A stretch of DNA of 64,000 nucleotides, taken from the NCBI RefSeq assembly GCF_036689865.1, contig NZ_JBAHUQ010000012.1:62001-126000 (forward strand). The letters are read 5' to 3'. The notes beneath the pieces are model-generated. The model saw only the letters and a program-made list of their open reading frames with translations. It was not told where the DNA came from and did not search any database. Of the stretch, positions 53,514 through 63,879 are shown one piece after another. This DNA comes from Magnetococcus sp. PR-3 (GTDB taxonomy: Bacteria > Pseudomonadota > Magnetococcia > Magnetococcales > Magnetococcaceae). The position numbers were made by a program, and so were the translations under genes. The stretch's first letter is position 1. Each line of letters begins with the position of its first letter.

Positions 53514-55715
53514 TTAATTCACCCCTTTTTGTGCAAAGAAGGGACGGTACTGCATATCCTCCCCCTTAATATGCTCAATCAACCATGTCTGCAAGAAGGA
53601 GAGCAGGTCCAACGCCACGGTGGCAGAGCCTGCTTCAAGGTCAGCTTGCTTCTCACCCAACGAGGCAATGAGCTTGACATGCTCAGCTTTTTGTTCTTCA
53701 TAGCGGTGGTAACCATGCTTTTTCATAATGCCCTCTTCTCGGGCAAAATGGGTTTTGGTAAAATCCACCAGCTTGGTTAAAATATCCCCCGCTTTTTCCC
53801 CACCCAGACCATTTTTCATGGCGTCGTGCAGCTCATTGATATAGTCCATGAGCTTCAGGTGATCTTCATTAAACTGTTTAACACCCACATCCAGGGAGTC
53901 ATCCCACTCAATCATCTTATGATCATGAGATACCTGAACCATGTAGAGTTGATCGAGCTTCACAAACAGCTCGGCCCGTAGCTTACTAAAGCGGCCCATG
54001 GCTTGAACAATGGCCTCATGCGGCTGCGCTTTTTGCACCATGTCCAGAACTTCCACAGCAGACATATGCACCCGCTCATGCAAGCCACCCAGCTCCTGAA
54101 AAACAGGAAGGTTGCCATATGCTGTTTGCCCTGGCCCATAATACCAATGACCAAAAGCACACTCCCGATAACGGCTCGCTTCCGTCGGGTCAATATCCAG
54201 ACGACCGCGTACCGCTTGCTCTAGCCGCCTTAACCAAGCCAAGTGTCCTTCTTTGACCATACGCACATCAAAGGTCTCACCACCACCCGTCTGGTAATTA
54301 ATCTGCGAAGCCCGGAGTGCCTCGACCCCCCCTTGAACGACATCGATCAAAATGGAAAATGTGTTGACTGAACCTTCCATATAGTTTGCCAACGCATGGA
54401 CTTTGGTAATTTGCTCCAGAGAAATTTCTGCTGCGGTTCCAGCAATTTCAGTTTGCGCATGGATGGCATGAATACGCTCTGCTGTTTCACGGTTACGGGT
54501 GTTAGCACCCGTTGCCGCTTCTGCCGCAGCAGAGGCTGACTCTGCAATGGATTGTGTACCATTGGCTGCTTCCAATGCTGCCCGTGCCACTTCATTAGCG
54601 GCCTCTTGCAACTCAGCAGCGTTACGTGTGACATCGTCCGAAGATCGGGTGACGGAGGAGAGCGCACTGGCAATCTCCTGCAACGCCATATTTTGCTCTT
54701 CAACCGCAACGGTGATCTCTTGGTTGGCTTGGTTAATACCACCCACCAACTCAGAGACCTCACGGGTTGCATCCCCGGCAGTGTCCGAACGTTGCTGAAT
54801 AATCGCAACCTGTTCTGAGATCAACTTGGTTGCCTCAGCGGTTTGACTGGCCAGCTCTTTAACTTCATTGGCCACCACCGCAAAGCCTTTACCCGCTTCA
54901 CCAGCACCTGCAGCTTCAATGGCAGCATTCAAAGCCAACATATTGGTCTGATCAGCAATGGTGTTGATCATGCCAATAAAACGACCAATCTCTCCGGCTG
55001 ACTTAGAAAGCTCACCCATAACGGTCTGGGTTGATTCCGTATGCGTCGCAGCCTTTTGAGACTCCTGGCTGGCCATTTGGCAACGGCTACGCACCTCATC
55101 GAGGGTTGCCGTCATCTCTTCAACAGCCGCCGCCACATTGGCTGACGCGCCATTTACATCATGCAAACTCTCATTGACTGCTGTGAGGTTAGAGGTCATC
55201 TCTTCCGCAGCTGAGGCCATTGTTGTTACGTTATGACTGGCCTGCTCCGCTGCGGAAGCGATCGTGGTCACTTCTGCCGAGAGAGACTCGGTCGCCTGAG
55301 AGATCAGATCCATATGACCGGTAGAAACGCCGACATCATCACGAATCGTTACGATGACCTCTTCAAGCTGGGCAAACTGGACCTTTGCCGCGTCCATGGC
55401 CTGCATGCTCTGCTTGGCGTCATCATCCAGAACGGTTTTGATCTCATTGAGCTCATTCACACAAGCCGCTACCGAATCTGACTGCATCACAATACGACGT
55501 AAATTCCCGCCCATCATGCCAATCATTTGATTATAGGCATGACCAATTTGATCAGAGATACCCTGTTCACGGGTACATGACGTGATCAGATCACCGCGCC
55601 CTGCTTGCTCTAAGCGCTGCACCAAATCCTGAGCGTTCCCTGCCCCACGCCGACCCAGGAAAAAGCCCAGCACACCCGCTAGGATTACACCAAAAATAGC
55701 CACGATATAGAGCAT
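53514..55715 (-). CDS. Chemoreceptor with CZB and hemerythrin domains
   Basis: This 733-aa protein has one membrane helix at the N-terminus (3-21) and no periplasmic domain, so it senses inside the cell. The signalling hairpin is at about 250-300 ([21 protein letters not shown]). A CZB zinc domain follows (His491 in KEGHLAW, Cys519 in [10 protein letters not shown]). A hemerythrin domain ends the chain (about 600-733), with His619, His657, Glu661, His679, His715 and Asp720. The first His of the usual H-x3-H pair is Gln675. It should steer aerotaxis. The ribosome site is strong (AAAGGAGG). Confidence 0.95.
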   Translation of the reverse strand: MLYIVAIFGVILAGVLGFFLGRRGAGNAQDLVQRLEQAGRGDLITSCTREQGISDQIGHAYNQMIGMMGGNLRRIVMQSDSVAACVNELNEIKTVLDDDAKQSMQAMDAAKVQFAQLEEVIVTIRDDVGVSTGHMDLISQATESLSAEVTTIASAAEQASHNVTTMASAAEEMTSNLTAVNESLHDVNGASANVAAAVEEMTATLDEVRSRCQMASQESQKAATHTESTQTVMGELSKSAGEIGRFIGMINTIADQTNMLALNAAIEAAGAGEAGKGFAVVANEVKELASQTAEATKLISEQVAIIQQRSDTAGDATREVSELVGGINQANQEITVAVEEQNMALQEIASALSSVTRSSDDVTRNAAELQEAANEVARAALEAANGTQSIAESASAAAEAATGANTRNRETAERIHAIHAQTEIAGTAAEISLEQITKVHALANYMEGSVNTFSILIDVVQGGVEALRASQINYQTGGGETFDVRMVKEGHLAWLRRLEQAVRGRLDIDPTEASRYRECAFGHWYYGPGQTAYGNLPVFQELGGLHERVHMSAVEVLDMVQKAQPHEAIVQAMGRFSKLRAELFVKLDQLYMVQVSHDHKMIEWDDSLDVGVKQFNEDHLKLMDYINELHDAMKNGLGGEKAGDILTKLVDFTKTHFAREEGIMKKHGYHRYEEQKAEHVKLIASLGEKQADLEAGSATVALDLLSFLQTWLIEHIKGEDMQYRPFFAQKGVN

Positions 55716-55931
55716 GTCAGCCTCCTTTCCATGTGATGTTTAGGTTTTTGTATAGAACTTACAAATTGGGTCTTTTGCAGTTTCTAGAGCTATGAAATTT
55801 GAGAGACTAAGCAGAACTTGCTAGAATGAACAGGTTGTTTACTTCAGCTTACTCAGAACTCTTGTAAAAAAGGGCATTTTGAGAATCTGGAGACTTTACC
55901 CTAAGCACTTCAACAAACTCAAGATTTTTTT

Positions 55932-56555
55932 ATGACAACGTCAGAAAACAATCCACAAGAGGATACCTATGTAACGGCGGTTCAAGCTTGCCGTCAGCTA
56001 GGTGTATCTGCAAGTACTGTGCACAACTGGGTAGACCAAGGGTTACTTAACTCCTGGCGAACAGCAGGTGGTCACCGGCGTATCTCTCAGAAATCCATTA
56101 ATGAACTACTGGCCAAACGCGAATTGGCATTACAAGGGAGCCGCGCAGAAGCTTTGGATCTGCTGCTGGTAGAAGATGACCCCCACCTGATCGATTTTTT
56201 TAAGACTTTTGTAACAAGCTGGCCCTTTTCTGTAGATCTTACCATTGCACAAAATGGGTATGACGGGCTTCTGCAAGCCGGGCTAAAACGCCCAGATATG
56301 ATCGTAACGGACCTAGCCATGCCAGAAATGGATGGTTTTGCCATGATCCGTGCCATTCTGAAGACCGAAGAGCTTCAAGGGGTTCACATTGTTGTGATCA
56401 CAGGACTAGACGAAAAAGTGATAGAAGAACACGGTGGAATTCCTGAAGGAATTCCCCTTTTCATCAAACCAGCCCCCTATGGCCAACTGCTTGAACTTGC
56501 GACCCACATTATTCAAACCCGCAGCGCGACACCGACCACTGGTTTGCCATCATGA
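55932..56555 (+). CDS. HTH (MerR/excisionase type) fused to a receiver
   Basis: This 207-aa protein has an N-terminal helix-turn-helix with wing (TAVQACRQLGVSASTVHNWV, then LNSWRTAGGHRRIS) and a C-terminal receiver (LLLVEDDPHLIDFF, Asp in MIVTDLAMPEMDGF, Thr in VVITGLDE, Lys in LFIKPAPYG). DNA binding first and receiver last is the reverse of the common OmpR or NarL order. It overlaps the next kinase gene by 4 bases, so that kinase (56552..58939) is the likely partner. Confidence 0.92.
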   Translation: MTTSENNPQEDTYVTAVQACRQLGVSASTVHNWVDQGLLNSWRTAGGHRRISQKSINELLAKRELALQGSRAEALDLLLVEDDPHLIDFFKTFVTSWPFSVDLTIAQNGYDGLLQAGLKRPDMIVTDLAMPEMDGFAMIRAILKTEELQGVHIVVITGLDEKVIEEHGGIPEGIPLFIKPAPYGQLLELATHIIQTRSATPTTGLPS

Positions 56556-58939
56556 GCACCCCAAGTACCCTGCCTAAAATCTTAATTGTTGATGACAAGC
56601 CCGCCAACCTCATGGCTCTCAGGCAGCTCCTAAAAAAAGTGGATGCTGAGCTCATTGAAGCCGAATCCGGTAATCAAGCGCTGGGGCTGATGCTCGAGCA
56701 TGATCTGGCATTGATGTTGTTGGATGTCGACATGCCTGGCATGGATGGGTTTGAAGTGAGCCGTATGGCCAGCGGTTTGGACCGCACCAGCAGTGTGCCG
56801 ATCATTTTGATCACAGCGGCTTATAAAGATAATTTTCATCGGGTCAAAGGGTATCAGGCTGGGGCGATTGACTATATTGAAAAGCCCATTGATGATCAAA
56901 TTTTGAACGCCAAAGTTGATCTTTTTTTAAACTTATACAATGCCCGTGTTGAGTCTGAACAACTCCGGGAAGCCCTGGCTGAAAATCAGGAACGCCTGGA
57001 GTTAGCTCTGGATGGCGCCAACGAAGGGTTGTGGGACTGGGATCTCATAAATGACGAGGTCTACTATAGCCCACGATGGGCAACCATGCTGGGGTATGAG
57101 ATTGATGAACTATCCATGACCCCCCAAACATGGCAAGATCTGCTACACCCAGATGATCTTCACCCCACCCAAGAACGTCTTAACCGTCACTTGGCAGGGG
57201 AGACCGAGCTTTACGAAGCTGAGTTCCGCATGCAGACCAAACAGGGCGATTGGTCCTGGGTTTTAGCACGGGGTAAGGTTGTCGCCCGAACCTTTAGCGG
57301 TGAACCTCTTAGAGTGGTGGGCACGCATCAGGATATTAGCCAACGCAAACAACTGGAAGCAGATCTGTTAGAGGCCAAAGAGGAGGCGGAGCGCGCCAAC
57401 CTGGCCAAAAGCAGCTTTTTGGCAACCATGAGCCATGAAATACGTACCCCGATGAATACCATCTTAGGTATGGGGGAAATTCTTCTGGGCAGTAAAAACT
57501 TAAGCACCAAAGAGCGTCGCTTCCTAAACATTTCACAACGCGCTGGCGACACACTTCTGGCACTGATTAACGATATTTTGGACCTCTCTAAAATCGAAGC
57601 CGGGCAGTTACGGCTAGAACGCTTTATCTTTGACCCCAGCGCTGAGCTTGAGAGCGTTGTGGGTATGATGCGCCAAGCGGCCAATGACAAAGGGCTACAG
57701 CTGTTCTGCATAATCAACCAAAGCTTTCCTGCTTATGTCCATGGGGACGGTCAACGGCTTCGACAAATTTTGCTTAATTTACTGAGTAATGCACTTAAGT
57801 TCACCCAGCATGGCAGTATTACTGTTCATGCAGCCTACTTGGATTCAGGTCTCTTACAATTCACGGTTTCAGACAGCGGGATCGGCATGGAGCCCGATGT
57901 CTTAAAAAAAATCTTCAGCCCTTTTATCCAAGCGGAAAGCTCAACAACCCGACGCTTTGGGGGAACAGGCCTGGGATTAAGCATCTGTAGCCAACTGGTT
58001 GAGCGTATGGGGGGTAAAATATCCGTGCTCAGCCAACCGGGCCAAGGCAGTCAATTTACCTTTACAGTCAGCATGCCCATTGCAGAGGAAGAGAGTCTCT
58101 CTGACCAACAGACCGCAACCCAACAAAACGAAGCCCAGCTTAAACGGTCCAAGCAGCCTTTGCGGATTTTACTGGTGGATGACATGGAGGATAACCGCCT
58201 CCTGATCAAAGCGTTCCTGGAACAGACGCCCCACCAGATCGTTGAAGCAGAAGATGGCGTACAAGCGGTTGAGAAGTCACAGTACAGTCAGTTTGATCTA
58301 ATCTTGATGGATGGCATGATGCCAAACATGGATGGATTAGAGGCCACACGCCGCATTCGTAAGCGAGAAGAGTCCCAGCATGAACCTCCTACAACTATTG
58401 TCGCTCTAACGGCCAATGCCATGCAGCAGGATGTAAACAACAGCCTGGAAGCAGGCAGCGACTATCACCTCTCCAAGCCCATTCGACGCGCCTACTTACT
58501 TCAATTGCTGGATCGTATTGCCGCCCATCACCCGCCAGCCCCAACAGATGAAGAGAACCTCCAGACAGAAGCCCCCCCTACAGAGGTTCATGTGGCAACA
58601 CTGGATGCCATGACCCTTAATGTCTTAAAAAGTGAGACAGGATCGGGCTATCGTCAATCCATTTTACGCTTTTATCACAAATTACCGGCACGGCTTGATA
58701 GACTGTTTTCTACCGTACAGAGTGGTAACTACGATGACATGGTTATGGAGGCCCATACCTTAAAGGGCGCCACCGCAACCTTTGGGGCGCACGCGCTCTC
58801 TAATCTCTGTGCTGAGCTTGAAGCCATGGCCAGACAGCAGCAACCTTTGGTTGAGATCCAAACCTGCTGTCAGAAGTTGCAAGTCGCCTTAAAGACCATA
58901 CAAGAACGGTTAGCTGAAGAGGGTTTTCAGGCTCTGTAG
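56552..58939 (+). CDS. Hybrid kinase: REC, PAS, HisKA, HATPase, REC, Hpt
   Basis: This 795-aa soluble protein has a receiver (Asp58 in LMLLDVDMPGMDGF), a PAS domain of the PAS_3 type (about 145-265), kinase His295 (SHEIRTP), ATPase (FGGTGLGLSIC), a second receiver (Asp587 in LILMDGMMPNMDG) and a C-terminal Hpt (His735 in AHTLKGA). It has no membrane segment. It contains a full phosphorelay on one chain, with an extra receiver at the front for input from another kinase. Its Hpt probably passes phosphate to the HTH-REC protein encoded just before it. Confidence 0.95.
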   Translation: MSTPSTLPKILIVDDKPANLMALRQLLKKVDAELIEAESGNQALGLMLEHDLALMLLDVDMPGMDGFEVSRMASGLDRTSSVPIILITAAYKDNFHRVKGYQAGAIDYIEKPIDDQILNAKVDLFLNLYNARVESEQLREALAENQERLELALDGANEGLWDWDLINDEVYYSPRWATMLGYEIDELSMTPQTWQDLLHPDDLHPTQERLNRHLAGETELYEAEFRMQTKQGDWSWVLARGKVVARTFSGEPLRVVGTHQDISQRKQLEADLLEAKEEAERANLAKSSFLATMSHEIRTPMNTILGMGEILLGSKNLSTKERRFLNISQRAGDTLLALINDILDLSKIEAGQLRLERFIFDPSAELESVVGMMRQAANDKGLQLFCIINQSFPAYVHGDGQRLRQILLNLLSNALKFTQHGSITVHAAYLDSGLLQFTVSDSGIGMEPDVLKKIFSPFIQAESSTTRRFGGTGLGLSICSQLVERMGGKISVLSQPGQGSQFTFTVSMPIAEEESLSDQQTATQQNEAQLKRSKQPLRILLVDDMEDNRLLIKAFLEQTPHQIVEAEDGVQAVEKSQYSQFDLILMDGMMPNMDGLEATRRIRKREESQHEPPTTIVALTANAMQQDVNNSLEAGSDYHLSKPIRRAYLLQLLDRIAAHHPPAPTDEENLQTEAPPTEVHVATLDAMTLNVLKSETGSGYRQSILRFYHKLPARLDRLFSTVQSGNYDDMVMEAHTLKGATATFGAHALSNLCAELEAMARQQQPLVEIQTCCQKLQVALKTIQERLAEEGFQAL

Positions 58940-59009
58940 GTTATCCATCAGGCCGGCCAGCAACTTCCTTATCCCTTTAAACCTGTCCAAGGGATGTTGA
59001 GGAGACCCT

Positions 59010-60290
59010 ATGTCTAACCAATCACCTCCCCACTCATGGGGTGTCACCCGTCGCCGTTTTATGCAAGGTTCTGCCGCACTGGCAGGAACTAGCCTTATGG
59101 GTGCCCCCGCCGTTCATGCCTCAAAGCCCACTCTGCGTGTTATGGGCACCCACGTGACCTTAAGAGAAGCCATCCGTAAACAGGCCGAAGCTGATTTGGG
59201 CTTTTCCATTCAGTTCCAACCTGGCGGCAGTGCTCGGGTGCAACAACGGGCCTCATCACGGCCAGACAGCTTTGATATTTATGAGCAGTGGTCTAACAGT
59301 ATGAATATCCTCTGGCGTGCCGAGGCTATTCAACCCATCGACACCAAAAAACTTCGCTATTGGGGGGAGGTTAACGACCTGACCAAAACAGGACGTTTAA
59401 CCGCTGAATCCAAGGTAGGTTTGGGGGATGCCCCCTACAAACTGCTCCATGTACAACCGGATAACAGTTTGGGATCCACCCCCACCCAAATGATCAGTTT
59501 TCTACCCTATGTACATAATGTCGATGCCTTTGGGTACGATACCCGAGAGATCCCCCGTGGCGTGGCCTATGAGACCGAAAGCTGGGGCTGGCTGTTGGAT
59601 GAACGCTGGCATGGTCGGGTTGCCATCGTCAATGAACCCACCATTGGTATTTTTGATTTGGCGCTGGCTGCAGAAGCCCAGGGGATGATGAGCTTTAAGG
59701 ATATGGGGAACATGACAGAGGCGGAGGTTGATCAGTTATTCAACATCCTCATCACCTTGAAACGCCGTGGACACTTCAGTGGATTTTGGAACTCTGTACC
59801 TGAGTCTGCAGAGATGATTGCCTCGAAGCAAGCTGTCATTGCCAGTATGTTCTCTCCTGCGGTGGCGGCACTGAATGAACAGTCTATACCTGCCATCTAC
59901 TCAGCCCCCCGGGAAGGGTACCGAGCGTGGCATGGTGTCATGTGCCTCTCCTCCCAAACCCAGGGTCGGGTTCAAGATATGGCCTATGAGTTTATGAACT
60001 GGTGGTTATCCGGTTGGCCAGGCGCTTTTGTGGCACGACAAGGGTATTACATATCCAACCCTGAACGTGCCCGCCCCCATTTAACACCGGCAGAGTGGGA
60101 TTATTGGTATGAGGGTAAGCCTGCTATAGAAGACCTACCCGGACCGGATGGTAATATATCTGTCCGTAAAGGTTCTGTGCGCAATGGCGGTTCCTACTGG
60201 CGTCGTTTTAGTAACGTCGCGGTATGGAACACCGTTATGGATACCTATGAGTACAGCTTGCCCCGCTGGCATGAATTTCTTTTATCTTAA
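59010..60290 (+). CDS. Tat-exported solute-binding protein (PotD-like)
   Basis: This 426-aa protein starts with a twin-arginine signal (VTRRRFMQGSAALAGTSLMG, cleavage after AVHA). The rest resembles family 1 or PotD-type periplasmic binding proteins (SFDIYEQWSNSMNILWRAEA, ESWGWLLDERWHGRVAI, YEFMNWWLSGWPGAFVA). Ligand unknown; polyamine, an organic cation or a metal chelate are possible. No permease or ATPase is nearby. It is 37 bases before a membrane sensor kinase, so it may present a ligand to that kinase. The ribosome site GAGGAG is good. Confidence 0.88.
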   Translation: MSNQSPPHSWGVTRRRFMQGSAALAGTSLMGAPAVHASKPTLRVMGTHVTLREAIRKQAEADLGFSIQFQPGGSARVQQRASSRPDSFDIYEQWSNSMNILWRAEAIQPIDTKKLRYWGEVNDLTKTGRLTAESKVGLGDAPYKLLHVQPDNSLGSTPTQMISFLPYVHNVDAFGYDTREIPRGVAYETESWGWLLDERWHGRVAIVNEPTIGIFDLALAAEAQGMMSFKDMGNMTEAEVDQLFNILITLKRRGHFSGFWNSVPESAEMIASKQAVIASMFSPAVAALNEQSIPAIYSAPREGYRAWHGVMCLSSQTQGRVQDMAYEFMNWWLSGWPGAFVARQGYYISNPERARPHLTPAEWDYWYEGKPAIEDLPGPDGNISVRKGSVRNGGSYWRRFSNVAVWNTVMDTYEYSLPRWHEFLLS

Positions 60291-60327
60291 GTAACCGTGT
60301 TGCCTTTTTTATGGCGGAGAGTGGCCC

Positions 60328-63171
60328 ATGTTCACCTTGCCCCGACCGTTAAAGCGATCCATTGGCCTAAGAATATTCTTAGGCTTTGGTTTGGTTCTTA
60401 CACTCATTGTGGCACAGGCCATGGTAGGTAATGTGGGTATTGACCGAGCTGTGGTTAACTTTAAACAGTATGGCCAGACCAACAGCCATGTGCGGGAAGT
60501 GCTTGATCTTGAACGCAACGTATTGGATCTGCAGCGCGGCGTGCTGGCCTACACCTACTCGGGTTATGATGGGCTTGCTCTGCGGGTAAAAGAGATGCAG
60601 AAAATTCTCTCCCGCCAAATGCAAGAGACACGAAGCCGGGTGAAGGACCCAGAGCGGGCCAAACTGCTTTCGCAGATGGATAATCACTTTCGTCTCTATG
60701 CGGAAAACTTTGATGCTGCGGTTGAAGAGCGGCAACTACGGGACCGCATGGCGTTTGAAGAGTTGGAAAGTAGTGGCGACCAAGCCCTAAAAAAGCTAGA
60801 GGTCGTCCGAACACACTTATTAAATATGAATGATAACTATGGCGCGGCATTGGCCAGCCATGCCCAAACTTTATTGGCTCTGGTTCAACGTGACGCCCTG
60901 CGTTTTTTAATCAAACCCAACTCTCGCTTGGTCGATGCCACCAGTAACCGACTCAAACAGCTCTCCAACTCCTTAGACGAACTGACGGAACACCGCGGAC
61001 AACGTGGAAGCCTCGCAGAATCTCATACCTTAAAATCCTTGGCAGGTTCCTTCCAAAAAGCCTTTAACAACATGGTACAAGCCTCTCGGGCTTATATGCA
61101 CCTTGTCTATGTTGTCATGGGTGGAGAAGCGGCCCGTATTGGCTACCTAGCCGACCAGCTCAAAAAAATATCCTTGGAGAAACAAGGGACCGTTGAGACC
61201 AAGATGGCGCAATCGGTCTCTACCACGCAATGGGTAACCCGTGGGGTATCGGTGGTGGGTATTTTACTGGGCCTTTTTTTGGCATGGCGCATTACCAACA
61301 ACATCTCTAAACCCATTCAGGCCATGACACGCACCCTGACAGGCTTGGCGCGCGGCAAACAGGATGACGAGATACCGGGCCGAGGACGGAGTGATGAAAT
61401 TGGTGCCATGGCGATGGCTGCCAATGTTTTTAAAGAAAAAGCCCATGAGCTGGAAAATGCCAGCCGCTATAAGTCAGAGTTCCTGGCCAACATGTCTCAT
61501 GAGTTACGAACCCCCCTCAATAGCCTGCTGATTTTGGCTAAAATGCTCAGCACCAATGAAGAGAAAAACCTGAGCAAAGATCAGGTTGAATCGGCGCAGG
61601 TCATCCATGATAGTGGGCGGGATTTGTTAAACCTGATTAATGATATTCTCGACCTCTCCAAAGTTGAAGCCGGACGGATGGACCTGTATGTAGAGAAACG
61701 CCCCTATACCGATCTACAACACACCATCACCCGCCTCTTTCAGCCTTTGGCTACAGAGAAGGATCTCTCCTTTATCTTTAAAATCGCACCAGGAGTTCCC
61801 ACCGCACTTTCTACAGATTGGGCCAAGGTTGAACAGATCCTACGGAATTTTCTCTCCAATGCCTTCAAATTTACCAGCCAAGGATCCATTACAGTTCATT
61901 TAGCAAGGCCCAGCCGTGGACGGCTGTTCATGAATCCAGAGCTGGACACAGAAAACTGCATGGTTATGGCCGTAACCGATACGGGAATCGGCATTCCCCA
62001 AGATAAACGGGAACAAATTTTTGAAGCCTTTCGGCAAGCGGATGGCACCACCAGCCGAGCTTATGGTGGTACGGGCCTGGGGCTATCTATCTCGCGCAAA
62101 TTTGCCGATCTGTTGGGAGGGGAGATTCAAGTAGAAAGTACGGAAGGGCACGGTTCAACCTTTATGCTCTACCTGCCGCTTGAGCTACCACATCAGCTCC
62201 AAAAGACCACCACCTTGCATTATGATGACCCCACAGACCTACTCAGCCCCAGTGAACAGGTGGAGGCTATAACCCACTTTAAATCCAACAATACAACCGT
62301 GCTGGTGGTTGATGATGACCGGCGTAATGTTTTTGCTTTAAAGCGTATGCTTGATGAACGGGTTGGACTGGTGCTCAGTGCAGCCAATGGTCAGCAAGCG
62401 TTAGCTGTGCTCAACGAACATCCAGATATCGACTTGGTACTCATGGATATTATGATGCCTGAAATGGACGGTTATGCCGCCACCGAGGAGATACGTAAAC
62501 AACCCCGTTTTCAGCATCTACCCGTGGTGGCTTTAACGGCCAAGGCGATGCCCGGTGATCGTGAAAAATGCCTAAGCCATGGTGCCAGCGACTACCTGGC
62601 CAAACCGGTAGAAACCATGGATCTTTTGGCTGTTTTAATCAAATGGCTCGAAAAACCTAAAGAGGCAATCGACCCTCAGATTATGCCTGATGGCTCCGGC
62701 ACCATACTGCCCAAAGTTCGCATTTTAGAAGAGACCGAATCCCCTGAAACAGATCACGTTGAGCTGGAATCACTGAGCCTGGGGCTACCACCCATTATTG
62801 TGCTGATTGTTGATGATGATATGCGCAACACATTTTCTCTGGCACAAGTTCTACAGAAGAGAGCGGATAAAATTTTAATGGCCAGGGATGGTGAAAAAGC
62901 CATTGAAGAGCTGGAGCGCAACCCCCAAATCAACTGTATTCTCATGGATATTATGATGCCGAATATGGATGGTTATGAGGCCATGCAGCGTATACGACAA
63001 GACAAACGCTTTGTACACCTACCCATTATTGCACTAACGGCTAAAACACAAGAGGCGGATCGTAAAAAATGTATGGAGGCTGGAGCCAGTGACTTCTTAA
63101 GCAAACCTGTTGCTTTGGAAGATCTTCTTAACACCATGCGTACCCATATTCTAAAGGATCAAGCGCAATAA
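60328..63171 (+). CDS. Membrane hybrid kinase: helical sensor, HAMP, HisKA, HATPase, two REC
   Basis: This 947-aa protein has helices at about 14-36 and 303-322 around a 265-residue all-helical periplasmic domain of the HBM/TorS type. HAMP follows (about 322-375), then kinase His391 (SHELRTP), ATPase (YGGTGLGLSISR), and receivers with Asp707 (LVLMDIMMPEMDGY) and Asp874 (ILMDIMMPNMDGY). There is no Hpt, so a partner must supply it. The solute-binding protein gene before it suggests sensing through a bound protein, as in TorT-TorS. Confidence 0.94.
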   Translation: MFTLPRPLKRSIGLRIFLGFGLVLTLIVAQAMVGNVGIDRAVVNFKQYGQTNSHVREVLDLERNVLDLQRGVLAYTYSGYDGLALRVKEMQKILSRQMQETRSRVKDPERAKLLSQMDNHFRLYAENFDAAVEERQLRDRMAFEELESSGDQALKKLEVVRTHLLNMNDNYGAALASHAQTLLALVQRDALRFLIKPNSRLVDATSNRLKQLSNSLDELTEHRGQRGSLAESHTLKSLAGSFQKAFNNMVQASRAYMHLVYVVMGGEAARIGYLADQLKKISLEKQGTVETKMAQSVSTTQWVTRGVSVVGILLGLFLAWRITNNISKPIQAMTRTLTGLARGKQDDEIPGRGRSDEIGAMAMAANVFKEKAHELENASRYKSEFLANMSHELRTPLNSLLILAKMLSTNEEKNLSKDQVESAQVIHDSGRDLLNLINDILDLSKVEAGRMDLYVEKRPYTDLQHTITRLFQPLATEKDLSFIFKIAPGVPTALSTDWAKVEQILRNFLSNAFKFTSQGSITVHLARPSRGRLFMNPELDTENCMVMAVTDTGIGIPQDKREQIFEAFRQADGTTSRAYGGTGLGLSISRKFADLLGGEIQVESTEGHGSTFMLYLPLELPHQLQKTTTLHYDDPTDLLSPSEQVEAITHFKSNNTTVLVVDDDRRNVFALKRMLDERVGLVLSAANGQQALAVLNEHPDIDLVLMDIMMPEMDGYAATEEIRKQPRFQHLPVVALTAKAMPGDREKCLSHGASDYLAKPVETMDLLAVLIKWLEKPKEAIDPQIMPDGSGTILPKVRILEETESPETDHVELESLSLGLPPIIVLIVDDDMRNTFSLAQVLQKRADKILMARDGEKAIEELERNPQINCILMDIMMPNMDGYEAMQRIRQDKRFVHLPIIALTAKTQEADRKKCMEAGASDFLSKPVALEDLLNTMRTHILKDQAQ

Positions 63172-63879
63172 TGGAGTGGTGGCAGGGCGTGCCCATACCT
63201 GGGTATAAGCATTCAACCGTAAGTTCGTTACGGGTAAACCTATTTAGGCCGTAAAAGGGTCACCCTAAGCCATACCCACGGTATGCCTTGGGGTGACTGG
63301 GCCTCTATCAGCCCAGTATATGAGATAAAAGCCCTTTTTAAAGACCCCTTATAGGTCCAAAACACCGCAGCAGGATACTTCATTCGCACCGTTGCCACAT
63401 ACCCATGCGGTGTAGGGCCACCACCGAGCTATGGCTGCCACCACATAGGCCACCCCTGGTTACGGGGTCAGCACGGCTGCTGTTGTTGGAAGTGCCTGCC
63501 GATATGATCCTCGCCCGTTCTTTATATCGCCTTTAAGCACCACACCTTACTCTAGCCATACATGCAGCCACCAAACAGATCTCCAGAGTTGCACCTGTAT
63601 GGTTGATTAAGATTCTGTACCCTGTTCTCAGCCCCCGACCCTCTTATCCCTTTGGCAGATTAAAGCAGTACAAAAAAGTCTCACCTAACAGCCTTTTTGT
63701 CGGTCGCAAACTGCCTATCTTTCAGATCTCAACAGCCCACCCTTGTTAGGCCTAACAAACAACTCATAAAAATGAGCGTTTACAGGTCAACCAACACTCT
63801 ATTGATTTTTTATTCTTTTTGTAATTTAATGAAACAGAAAAAGCTTACAATAACACCAAAAAATCACAAAGGATCAAGT
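63172..63879. other. 708-base gap; left part rich in hairpins
   Basis: No gene is seen. Positions 63195-63317 hold four consecutive inverted repeats, listed separately. The right part is AT-rich and probably holds the promoter of the gene at 63880. Confidence 0.55.
63195..63317. repeat. Four consecutive hairpins after the hybrid kinase gene
   Basis: ATACC/GGTAT (63195-63206); CCGTAA/TTACGG (63217-63233); a long arm pair GTCACCC to GGGTGAC (63259-63297, 16 pairs with one mismatch); and ACTGGGC/GCCCAGT (63296-63317). The last two share two bases and compete. None has a clear T run. Confidence 0.55.
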
